Assembly (NCBI GenBank): GCA_965212545.1
Contig: CBDBVB010000035.1
Location: 62,001-126,000 of the forward strand
DNA length: 64,000 nucleotides
DNA from: JABDIP01 sp965212545
Lineage (GTDB): Bacteria; Pseudomonadota; Alphaproteobacteria; DSM-16000; Inquilinaceae
Reading direction: 5' to 3'
Of the stretch, positions 44,974-57,775 are shown one piece after another; position 1 is the stretch's first letter, and the number at the start of each line of letters is the position of its first letter. The notes below the pieces were generated by a model. The model was not told the origin of the DNA and searched no databases. It saw only the letters and a program-made list of their open reading frames with translations. A program made the position numbers and the translations under genes.

Positions 44974-47900
44974 TCACGTGGGTAGATCAAAGACCATTAC
45001 GCGACCGCGGGCGTCGGCCGCGACCACTATACGACTGTCTTCATTGGCCACGCAGTAGCAGAACCGAATGTCGCCAACGGCGCGGGCAAGCTCTTCAAGC
45101 TTCTCCAAATCCCACAGGCGCAGCGTGCGATCGTCGGACCAGGACAAGGCGCGCCGGACCTCCGGCAGCACGGTAACGCCGGTGCGCCCGCCGCCATGCC
45201 CTTCGAACGGCCGGCCTTCGCCGGTCTCCAGGTCCCACAGGCGCAAAGTGCCGTCGTAGAAGGACCAGGAAAGGGCGCGCCGGCCGTCGGGCAGCACGGT
45301 GGCGCCGGTGATCCAGCCGCTATGGCCTTCGAGCGGCCGGCCCTCACTGGTCTCCAGATCCCACAGGCGCAACGTGGTGTCTTGGGACCAGGACAGGGCG
45401 CGCCGGCCGTCGCTTAGCAGGGTGACGCCGACGACTCTGTCGCTATGGCCTTCGAACTGCCGACTCTCGCCGGTCGCCAGGTCCCACAGGCGCAAGGTGC
45501 CGTCGCGGTACCAGGACAAGACGCGCCGGGCGTCGGGCAGCACGGTGGCGCCGTCGACCCAGCTGTTTTGGCCATCGAAAGGCTGATACTCCCCGGTCTC
45601 CAGATCCCACAGGCGCAAATTGGTGTCGCTGGACCAGGACAGGGCGTGCCGGCCGTCGGGCAGCACGGTGGCACCGATGATCCCTTTGCTATGGCCTTCG
45701 AGCGGCCGGCCCTCGCCGGTCTCCAGGTCCCACAGACGCAAGGTGGTGTCGCTGGACCAGGACAGGGCGTGCCGGCCGTCGGGCAGCACGGTGGCGCCTC
45801 TGACCCCGCCGCTATGGCCTTCGAGCGGCCGGCCCTCACTGGTCTCCAGATCCCACAGGCGCAAAGTGGTGTCGCTGGACCAGGACAGGGCGTGCCGGCC
45901 GTCGGGCAGCACGATGGCGCCTCTGACCTCTTCGCTATGGCCTTCGAGCGGCCGGCCCTCGCCGGTCTCCAGGTCCCACAGACGCAGGGTGGTGTCGCGG
46001 GACCAGGACAGGGCGTGCCGGCCGTCGGGCAGCACGGTGGTGCCTCTGACCTCTTCGCTATGGCCTTCGAGCGGCCGAACCTCGCCGGTCTCCAAGTCCC
46101 ACAGGCGCAAGGTGGTGTCGCTGGACCAGGACAGGGCGCGCCGGCCGTTGGGCAGCACGGTGGCGCCGACGACCTTGTCGCTGTGGCCTTCGAGCGGCCG
46201 GCCTTCGCGGGTCTCCAGATCCCACAGGCACAAGGTGCCGTCGTAGAGTGACCAGGACAGGGCGCGCCAGCCGTCGAGTAACACGGTGGCGCCGGTGATC
46301 CAGCCGCTATGGCCTTCGAACTGCCGGCCGTCGCCGGTCTCCAAGTCCCACAGGCGCAAGGTAGTGTCGCTGGACCAGGACAGGGCGTGCCGGCCGTCGG
46401 GCAGCACGGTGGCGCCTCTGACCCCGCCGCTATGGCCTTCGAGCGGCCGGCCCTCGCCGGTCTCCAGATCCCACAGGCGCAGGGTGCCGTCGTCTGACGA
46501 GGACAAGGCACGCCGGCCATCGGGCAGCAGCGTGGCGCCGGTGACCAGCTGGCTATGGCCTTCGAGCGGCCGGCTCTCGCCGGTCTCCAGGTCCCACAGG
46601 CGCAAGGTGGTGTCGCGGGACCAGGACAGGGCGCGTCGGCCGTCCGGCAGCAGAGTGGCGCCGTCGACCCCGCCGCTATGGCCTTCGAACGGCCGGCCCT
46701 CGCCGGTCTCCAGATCCCACAGGCGCAGGGTGCCGTCCCGGGACCAGGATAGGGCGTGCCGGCCGTCAGGCAGCAGGATGGCGCCTCTGACCCAACCGCT
46801 ATGGCCTTCGAACTGCCGGCTCTCGCCGGTCTCCAAGTCCCACAGGCGCAGGGTGCCGTCGAAGGACCAGGACAAGGCGCCACGGCTGTCTGGCAGCACG
46901 GTGGCACCGGCGACCCCTTCGCCGTGGCCTTCGAACGAACGACCCTCCCTTGTCTCCAAGTTCCACAGGCGCAGGGTGGTGTCGAAGGACCAGGATAGGG
47001 CGCGCCGGCCGTCGGGTAGCACGGTGGCGCCTCTGACCCCGCCGCTATGGCCTTCGAGCGGCCGGCCCTCACTGGTCTCCAGATCCCACAGGCGCAACGT
47101 GGTGTCGCTGGACCAGGACAGGGCGTGCCGGCCGTCGGGCAGCACGATGGCGCCTCTGACCTCTTCGCTATGGCCTTCGAGCGGCCGGACCTTGCCGGTC
47201 TCCAGGTCCCACAGACGCAGGGTGGTGTCGCGTGACCAGGACAGGGCACGCCGGCCGTTGGGCAGCACGGTGGCGCCGTTGATCCAGCCACTATGGCCTG
47301 CAAGCGTCCGCAAAAGCGCGCCGAGAGGTGCGCAAGAGGTGCACCACCGCCCCGCGGGACAAGCACTCCGGGCTGGACCTCTTGCCTGGCCGCGTCGAGA
47401 AGTCGTGCGGTCCTGGGACCGCCCCCCCTTCCTAGGCGGCCGAGCAACTGGGCCTCCAGTTGGCGCTTCTCGCGATTGAGGACGTGCGCCGACATTTGGA
47501 GTGCTCGGCCAAGCCTTTCGACCTCGGCATCGTCACGGCAGAACCTTGTGTCTGAGACCAGGGCATTCACATCGCGCACGGCCAGCTTGCGGCGTAACCA
47601 GGTCAGATCGAACTGTAGCTCGCGAAGCGCGTCGGCGCGATCCGCAGCCGCGAGGTGGTAGGGCAACCAGTCGAGGAAGTAGCCGTCGTCGGCTGGGAAA
47701 CTGGCCCAGCCGTCCGGGCAGTCGCGCTCATAGGCGCGCAGCAAGGCTTCGTTGCGGGGCGGCACCGGTGCAGCTGCATGCACGAGGTAATCGTGATACA
47801 GGTCGTGCAGGCGGTAGCGCCGAGTCTCTCCGGCATGATTTTCGCCAGTCTGCACTTGCTCGCGACGCAGCAACGTTAAGTCGACCAGCAGTTCGGCGAG

Positions 47901-49484
47901 GTCCCGTGCATCCTCCGGGTCGTCAAACCGTGGCGACCACAGTCGGAGCAAGGTCGCTTCTGGAACCGCGACATCCTGCGCGAACACGGCGCAGTCCAGA
48001 AAGCTTTCGTGTTCGTCAGGCTTGAGTGCATTGACGCTCACATCAAGGGCGGCGAGCACGCCCTTGTGCTTGTAGTCCGGCAAGATCGCCCTGAGGCGTT
48101 TGATGTCGGCGCGGCATAGCCGGTCCAGGGCTTCGGCCCAAGTGAAGCGACCTTTAGCGATTAGCGCTCCCGTACTGGCGAGTGCGAGGGGTAGGCGGCC
48201 GCAGTGTTTGACGACGTCCGGCGCTTCGGCCGGCAAATTCGCCAAGGAGGTTTTGGCTGCCCCGGCAAGCAGATTGAGCGACGCCTCGTGCGAGAGCAGC
48301 TTGAGCTCATGATCCGCCCCCTTCAGGCGGTCCAGAATGCGCTGATCACGGGTCGTCACCAGGAGCCGGCAGTCCGGTCCGAGCCGGCTGAACCCATCGA
48401 CTTGGCTGAACGGATTGACGTGTTCGGTGCACCAAAGGTCGTCCAGCACGACGAGCAGGCGCTCACTCTGGGTGATCTGGCTGAGCTGGCCGCGGCCATG
48501 CTCCCAATTTCGAAAGCTGTGTGGCTTGTCCCTGAGCGCATCGGCCAACTCGGCCTGCTTCTGGGTGGTCTCCGCCTCGCGTCCGAAGGTGAGCCACACG
48601 ATGCCGTCCGGGAAAGCCCTCTCCACCTCTTTGTCGTGGATCAGCGCGGTCGCCAGCACCGTCTTGCCGATACCGGCCATGCCATGCACGCCGACAGCCG
48701 GTGCGTCTCCCAGAAGCTGGCTCTTGACTGCCTCCAGCGCCTCGGGCCGTTCTTGGTAGTTCGGCGGTAGGGACGGCAGGTCATAGCTGACCGGCCGCGG
48801 AGTCTTGGGGCCAAGTGTTTCGTCAGTCTTGATAACGATATCTTGGAGCGACAGGGGGCACGGTTGGCCGAGCGCCGCGCAGAAGGCGGGGTCGTCCGCC
48901 AAACCGGCCAGCGACGTCGCCTTCAGCATCCGTCCGCCAAACTTGCGCGGATAGCTCTTAATGACGCCGACCAGGTAATCATCGGCGAACAAGGCCGCTC
49001 CGGAGATCCCCGGCCAATTCTCCGGATCTTCGGGCGGCTCGGAGTCGACGTCAACCGCCAGTTCACCGCTCAAAGCAAAAGTGGCTGTCCGGATCGTGCC
49101 ATCGAGCTGGTAGATGTCGTCGCCTGCGGGCGTCTCCGCGGTGGCCAGAGGAAAGCCGATCGTGCGGCACTTGATTTCCGCGGCGTCGCTTGGGGAGGTT
49201 CCAAACGGTGGAGATCTGTGTGTGCGGTCGGTTGTGCCGGTCCGCAGCAAGGCGACGTCGAGCTCGCCTTTACCGACCCATACGAGCTCGGCATCGTGCC
49301 AGTCGGGGCGGTTTGACCGGTCCTCGCCCACAGCGCGCACGCGGCACTTGCGCCCGAGTTTGGGCAACTGTTCCTTGTTGACTTCTAGAACGTGCCGCGC
49401 TGTCAGTACGATCCCAGGCGCAACCAGATAGCCGCTGCCGTATCCCCCCTCCCATTTGATCTCGACAACGCGCTTCGTCTCCAT
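44974..49484 (-). pseudogene. Trypsin-like protease / NB-ARC / WD40-array protein, copy 2, frameshifted before the WD40 part
   Basis: The first part reads from ATG 49484 with the same protease triad (H31, D76, S161) and P-loop 268-275 as copy 1. Winged-helix and linker sequence continues to about LLDAARQEVQPGVLVPRGGG. The WD40 array is in another frame (ATG 47313 to stop 44974, 779 residues; the join should read ALLRTLAGHSGW). So a one- or two-base shift lies near 47315-47390. The first frame happens to stay open through the repeats to 45414, giving a nonsense tail. Either the gene is split into two polypeptides, it is inactive, or the sequence has an indel error. A G7 run on the coding strand (47422-47428) lies just upstream but before the last in-frame homology. 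Confidence 0.85.
45078..47298 (-). repeat. Array of 18 near-identical 123-bp WD40 units
   Basis: Each unit encodes 41 residues of the form GHS-x-x-V-x-GATVLPDGR-ALSWS-x-DTTLRLWDLETGE-x-RPLE; units 9 and 17 carry one extra residue (SLYDGTL, SFYDGTL). Unit spacing is 123 bp at the DNA level (for example ATGGCCT at 45691 and 45814). Variation is concentrated at the two residues after GHS (GW, EE, GG, EG, QL, DK, KG, DR), the residue before GA, and the residue between SWS and D (S, R, F, Q, D). A nineteenth, degenerate unit closes the array. Confidence 0.92.
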
Positions 49485-49845
49485 CAGACCGCCGTCAGAT
49501 TAGCCCTTCATCACAGAACGCCTGCGCCCTCACCGGCTTTGGCGATTCACATCCACGTCGCCGTCGGAGGCCGTCCTTGGCTCGAGAGTTAGTTTCACCC
49601 GATGTGTCTTCGTGCTCCTCTCCGTACCGCTTGCGCCGATAGACAGTACCCACGCTTTTACACCGCCCTCAATTTCGGCGGACGCCTCGAGTTCGATCTG
49701 CAGCTCGAGTTCAATAGGCCCCAGCCTGAATCGCACTTTCTCATCCCGGGCCTGTTCTGTGGCGATTATGATCTGCTTACGCAACTCGCCAATGGCTGCC
49801 GCGAGTGGAATTCCGGCCATCCGCACCCCCTTCGACACGTAATGC
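48045..49845 (-). repeat. Duplicated 1.8-kb block, copy 2
   Basis: Partner of 42750-44550. Both copies lie in the same orientation, so recombination between them would delete about 5.3 kb and produce a single hybrid module. Confidence 0.9.
49530..49820 (-). CDS. Trypco2-domain small protein, copy 2
   Basis: Same product as the gene at 44235-44525 (MAGIPLAAAIGELRKQI to the end). The frame is open to a GTG at 49838, but GAAGGGGG and the identity with copy 1 support ATG 49820. It lies 45 bases upstream of copy 2 of the protease-STAND gene and forms an operon with it. The promoter region upstream has diverged from copy 1 and is cut short at 49987 by an IS1182 element. Confidence 0.87.
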   Translation of the reverse strand: MAGIPLAAAIGELRKQIIIATEQARDEKVRFRLGPIELELQIELEASAEIEGGVKAWVLSIGASGTERSTKTHRVKLTLEPRTASDGDVDVNRQSR

Positions 49846-49987
49846 TAGCAAGAAGAATAAAGTTACAATTTTGCCAACTGCTCCGCAATCAGTAAACGGT
49901 GCAGATTGGCTAAGCAACTTGCTCACGATTTCCGCTCTAGTGACGCGAAAGTACAGGAGTTTCCGCTGTCATTAATGTCTGACCAGG

Positions 49988-51518
49988 GTCGATTCTGTTG
50001 AAAAACTCTAAGGTTGCGGCGGCGCTCTTTCGCTGATTCACTCCAATAGAGGCAGTTGGAGTGAAGACGATGATGGGCGAGCGGCAGGTCGATCAGAGCG
50101 CTTTGTTCTACGAGTTCTCGCTCGAGAGACATGTGCCGACCGACCACATGCTCCGGTCTATCGACCGTTTCGTGGACCTTGGCGCGGTGCGGACGCACCT
50201 CGCGCCTTTCTACAGCACGACCGGCCGGCCGTCGGTCGATCCCGAGCTGCTGATCCGGATGCTGATCATCGGCTATTGCTACGGCATTCGTTCGGAACGC
50301 CGGCTATGCGAAGAGGTCCATCTGAACCTGGCCTACCGGTGGTTCTGCCGGCTCGGCCTCGAAGCCGAAGTGCCGGACCATTCGACGTTCTCGAAGAACC
50401 GCCATGGTCGTTTCCGAGACAGCGACCTGCTGCGTCAGGTCTTCGAGACGGTCGTGGTTCGCTGCGTCTCTGAAGGGCTGGTTGGCGGCGAAGGTTTTGC
50501 GGACGATGCCAACCTGATCAAGGCCGATGCCAGCCGCCAGGAGGGTGTCGAAGGCGCAAAGGGCCTGCCGCCAGAGGTCTCCAGCCGCGCCATCGACGAG
50601 TACCTGGCGGTGCTCGACGACGCGGCGTTCGGCGCCGCGAGCGAGGTGACGCCGAAGTTCCTCTCGCCGGCAGATCCTGCGGCGCGCTGGACCGGCGCCC
50701 ACGGAGGACAAGGCTTCTTCGCCTATTGCACCAACTACCTGATCGATCTGGACCACGCCGTGATCCTCGATGTGGAGACGACGACCGCGGTTCGTCAGGC
50801 CGAGGTGACGGCGGCCAAGCGGATGATCGACCGCACCGAGGAGCGCTTCGATCTCTACCCGGAGCGGTTGGCCGGCGATGCCGCCTATGGCTCGGCGGAG
50901 ATGCTCGACTGGCTGGTGCACAAGCGTGGGATCGAGCCTCATGTGCCGGTGTTCGACAAGTCGACACGGACCGACGGGACCTTCTCGCGCGAGGGCTTCA
51001 CCTATGACCACCAAGGGGATGTCTACTTCTGCCCGGGTGGCAAGATGCTGACCTGCAAGGGCACGGTCGTGAATGACAACCAGCTCATGTACCGCGCCAG
51101 CAAGTACGACTGCGATGCCTGCAGCCTCAAGCCGCGCTGCTGTCCCAAGGAGCCGGCGCGCAAGGTGCCGCGCAGCATCCACGAAGGTGCGCGTGACCTG
51201 GCCCGCGACATCGCCAAGACCGACGCCTATTCAACCTCACGGCGGCAGCGCAAGAAGGTCGAGATGCTGTTCGCGCACCTGAAACGCATCCTGCGCCTCG
51301 ACCGATTGCGATTGCGAGGACCCTGCGGTGCCCGCGACGAATTCCTACTGGCAGCGACCGCCCAAAACCTCCGCAAATTGGCAAAGCTGATCCCAACTCC
51401 CACACCGGCACTGGTCGCCTGAGCAAGGACCAGCCCATGGCCTCCCTCACGGGAGCATCAGGACCACGCGATCCACACTCGAAGGCCGAAAACGACGACC
51501 TTTTTCAACAGAATCGAC
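49988..51518 (+). mobile_element. IS1182-family element
   Basis: Perfect 18-bp inverted repeats GTCGATTCTGTTGAAAAA (49988-50005) and its complement (51501-51518) enclose a single complete transposase gene. The element is inserted just upstream of the second trypco2 operon and may influence its transcription. Confidence 0.9.
50061..51422 (+). CDS. IS1182-family transposase
   Basis: This 453-residue protein has the DUF772-type N-terminus (SVDPELLIRMLIIGYCYGIR; RWFCRLGLEAEVPDHSTFSK) followed by a DDE nuclease domain (GFADDANLIKADASRQEGVE; LAGDAAYGSAEMLDWLVHKR). It has a cysteine-rich insertion (CDACSLKPRCCP) and the C-terminal acidic region (RKKVEMLFAHLKRILRLDRL). All parts are present in one frame, so it is probably active. 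The start may be one of two near ATGs (MKTMMGERQ). Confidence 0.95.
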   Translation: MKTMMGERQVDQSALFYEFSLERHVPTDHMLRSIDRFVDLGAVRTHLAPFYSTTGRPSVDPELLIRMLIIGYCYGIRSERRLCEEVHLNLAYRWFCRLGLEAEVPDHSTFSKNRHGRFRDSDLLRQVFETVVVRCVSEGLVGGEGFADDANLIKADASRQEGVEGAKGLPPEVSSRAIDEYLAVLDDAAFGAASEVTPKFLSPADPAARWTGAHGGQGFFAYCTNYLIDLDHAVILDVETTTAVRQAEVTAAKRMIDRTEERFDLYPERLAGDAAYGSAEMLDWLVHKRGIEPHVPVFDKSTRTDGTFSREGFTYDHQGDVYFCPGGKMLTCKGTVVNDNQLMYRASKYDCDACSLKPRCCPKEPARKVPRSIHEGARDLARDIAKTDAYSTSRRQRKKVEMLFAHLKRILRLDRLRLRGPCGARDEFLLAATAQNLRKLAKLIPTPTPALVA

Positions 51519-51653
51519 GGCTGAGCGGACGTTTTCGCCGCGGCTGAAATATCATTAAGAATAGTGCCAACTTATGGTTTGCCGGAATTTAGTGGCCCGG
51601 CGGCGAAGTCGGGGTTCCGCGTGCGCGGTCTCGTCGCAAGCTGGCATGCGGAT

Positions 51654-51674
51654 TGTTGACATAGTGTTGACATA
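51654..51674 (+). repeat. Tandem TGTTGACATA repeats near right att
   Basis: TGTTGACATA at 51654-51663 and 51665-51674, in the same orientation as the copy at 3055-3064 near the other end. They are probably part of the integrase-binding region of the island. The rest of 51519-51716 holds no gene. Confidence 0.4.
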
Positions 51675-51678
51675 GAAG

Positions 51679-51698
51679 GGCCCCGCTGTTGCGGGGCC
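51679..51698 (-). terminator. Terminator-like hairpin downstream of tRNA-fMet
   Basis: GGCCCCGC and GCGGGGCC (51679-51686 / 51691-51698) form an 8-bp stem with a 4-base loop, 18 bases after the tRNA's 3' end. It lies inside the island, so the island supplies a replacement for the terminator it displaced (2834-2854). Confidence 0.55.
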
Positions 51699-51716
51699 TT
51701 GTAAGCCATTGATATT

Positions 51717-51793
<77 letters not shown>

Positions 51794-51860
51794 TGAGGGT
51801 GTGTTTGTGTGGGATTGTGGTGAGGACGGTGTTTTGTGATCTTTTGGTCCGGTCTTTGAG

Positions 51861-51979
51861 GACCTGGCGGCGACCTACTCTCCCACGCCTTAAGACGCAG
51901 TACCATCGGCGCAGAGGGTTTTCACGGCCGAGTTCGGGATGGGATCGGGTGTATTGCCCCTCGCCATAGCCACCAGGTC
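51861..51979 (-). rRNA. rrf: 5S ribosomal RNA
   Basis: The reverse complement runs from GACCTGGTGGCTATGGCGAG through CCCGATCCCATCCCGAACTC to GGTCGCCGCCAGGTC. This is the standard 5S fold with paired ends, about 119 nt. It lies between 23S and tRNA-fMet. Confidence 0.95.
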
Positions 51980-52041
51980 GTCGAAGACCGGATGTGGGGA
52001 TCAGATGGTGAGATGATTGCTGCGGAGGTATTCCGCGCCAG

Positions 52042-52141
52042 GAGCCTGATCGTTTCACGCGTCAGCGTGGAACGTGAATCAGTCTCCAACAAAGAGCCTG
52101 ATCGTTTCACGCCAGTTGGCGTGGAACGTGACTCAGCCTCC
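52042..52141. repeat. Two tandem hairpin repeats in the 5S-23S spacer
   Basis: Two related units (52042-52087 and 52094-52141) each have the form GAGCCTGATCGTTTCACG ... CGTGGAACGTGA-TCAG-CTCC. Each unit is itself a long hairpin with inner stem TTCACGC/GCGTGGAA and outer stem GAGCCTGA/TCAG-CTC. The loop differs while the paired arms compensate (GCGTCAGCG versus CCAGTTGG). They are probably rRNA processing structures or a REP-like element. Confidence 0.6.
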
Positions 52142-52171
52142 ATAAACAGCGCGCGGTTTTACCAGCGACTG

Positions 52172-54920
<2,749 letters not shown>

Positions 54921-55293
54921 TCAGCCGCTGATAAAACCGCGCACGCGTCCGGAAGATAAGTCTCCTCCAGCATCGCGGCGGTCTATCCCGCAGCAATCAT
55001 TGCCGGAACAATTCAGCCATACCGGATCCCGGCACCCACGGTCTCGCAACCGCAAACGCCAACACCCGACCGAACCGCTCCGGTCACCTTCCTCTTCACA
55101 ATGTCCAATACCCATGCGGCATGAAGCCCTAAGGCCAACGCCGCAATCTCGATTGTCTTACTCGGATTCTCCTCTGGTGCAGAGCCTCGCGCATCGCTGC
55201 CAGGCTTGCCCGGCGCCTGTTCGGCCCCGCGCGCGCCAAGCGCTCCGCGATGACCACCGGCAAACGGTCCACCGGACCGTTCGCCGATGACCA

Positions 55294-55369
55294 TGGTGGA
55301 GGCGGACGGGATCGAACCGACGACCTCAAGCTTGCAAAGCTAGCGCTCTCCCAACTGAGCTACGCCCCC
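55294..55369 (-). tRNA. tRNA-Ala (TGC)
   Basis: 76-nt cloverleaf GGGGGCGTAGCTCAGTTGGG ... with anticodon loop TTTGCAA and encoded CCA. It sits in the 16S-23S spacer as in most alphaproteobacteria. The 373 bases between it and 23S (54921-55293) hold spacer sequence with no gene seen. Confidence 0.97.
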
Positions 55370-55463
55370 TTGTCCGCGGTCGGCCGCGCCGCGGCCGCTC
55401 GAAGCGGAACGCCGGAGGCCGAACGGCCGACGGTCTGTCCACCAGAACGACGGTGCAGAACCA

Positions 55464-55540
55464 TGGTGGGCCAGGGAGGATTTGAACCTCCGACCTCACG
55501 CTTATCAAGCGCGCGCTCTAACCAACTGAGCTACTAGCCC
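55464..55540 (-). tRNA. tRNA-Ile (GAT)
   Basis: 77-nt cloverleaf GGGCTAGTAGCTCAGTTGGT ... with anticodon loop TTGATAA and encoded CCA. First of the two spacer tRNAs after 16S. Confidence 0.97.
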
Positions 55541-55662
55541 AGAGCACAGGGATCAGACGCCAGGGATCAGAACAGCTTTCCGATACCTGACCCCGACACC
55601 CGTCCTCTGACCAAAGAACCCGAGAAGGGATACGCAGACGGCGGCCGCAAACTGGGCCGATT

Positions 55663-57159
<1,497 letters not shown>

Positions 57160-57472
57160 AGACTGCGCCGGATATCAAATCATCAATCCAGGTCTCCCCG
57201 GATCAACGATCAATACCCAACGGCGAGACCGTCACAAACGTCCTCACACCTCTAACTCCTAAACCTCCGGCACAGGCCGTAACCCACGCCAAAAGCCTCA
57301 AGAGCGTTCCTTAACTTACAGAAACCAAGATGCACGAACGTCTCGACGATACTTCGTCATTCGGCGCCAACCGGCAACCGCCGCCCGCGCATCCCTTCTC
57401 TCTCTATCCACAATGTCAAATAACCGGCCGCCGGAACCGTAGGCACAGGGGCCCCTCGGCGGCGGAGCGGGG

Positions 57473-57501
57473 TGTATAGACCCGGCCACATATCCTGTCA
57501 A
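57473..57501 (-). promoter_or_regulatory. rRNA operon promoter (sigma-70 type)
   Basis: On the minus strand TTGACA (57496-57501) and TATACA (57473-57478) are separated by exactly 17 bp, a near-consensus pair. It lies about 310 bases upstream of 16S. The region 57160-57472 is the transcribed leader, and 57502-57775 is the divergent spacer to the M23 peptidase gene; its AT-rich part (57541-57580) could act as an UP element. No other gene was seen in 57160-57775. Confidence 0.75.
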
Positions 57502-57775
57502 ACTCTTTGTCCCGCGATTCCAGGGTTTTCCGACGATTCCGCAAGATTTTGTTAACCCTTTGTTTTCATTCTGAAAGGGATCGAATCCAAAAGGGCACCA
57601 TGGATTCTCCGAACGCAACCAAGCAGTTGCCACCGATATCCGGTGGCGCACGCTGCCCCGCAGGCTGGTTGACAGCCCGACTCCGCATCGACCATTGTCG
57701 ACGCGAATCGGTGCGAATCGCCCTATTTCCGCCGCATCCAGGCCGCTTCAGCTTCCCGGTTATGGAGATCGTTCC

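Noticed and set aside
45414..47313. Cysteine/proline-rich repeat tail in the frame of the protease-STAND copy 2
   Set aside because: It is the out-of-frame reading of the WD40 array after the frameshift.
45445..47479. Long plus-strand frames with proline- and serine-rich repeats opposite the WD40 array
   Set aside because: Their repeat pattern is just the complement of the 123-bp WD40 units; no independent coding signal.
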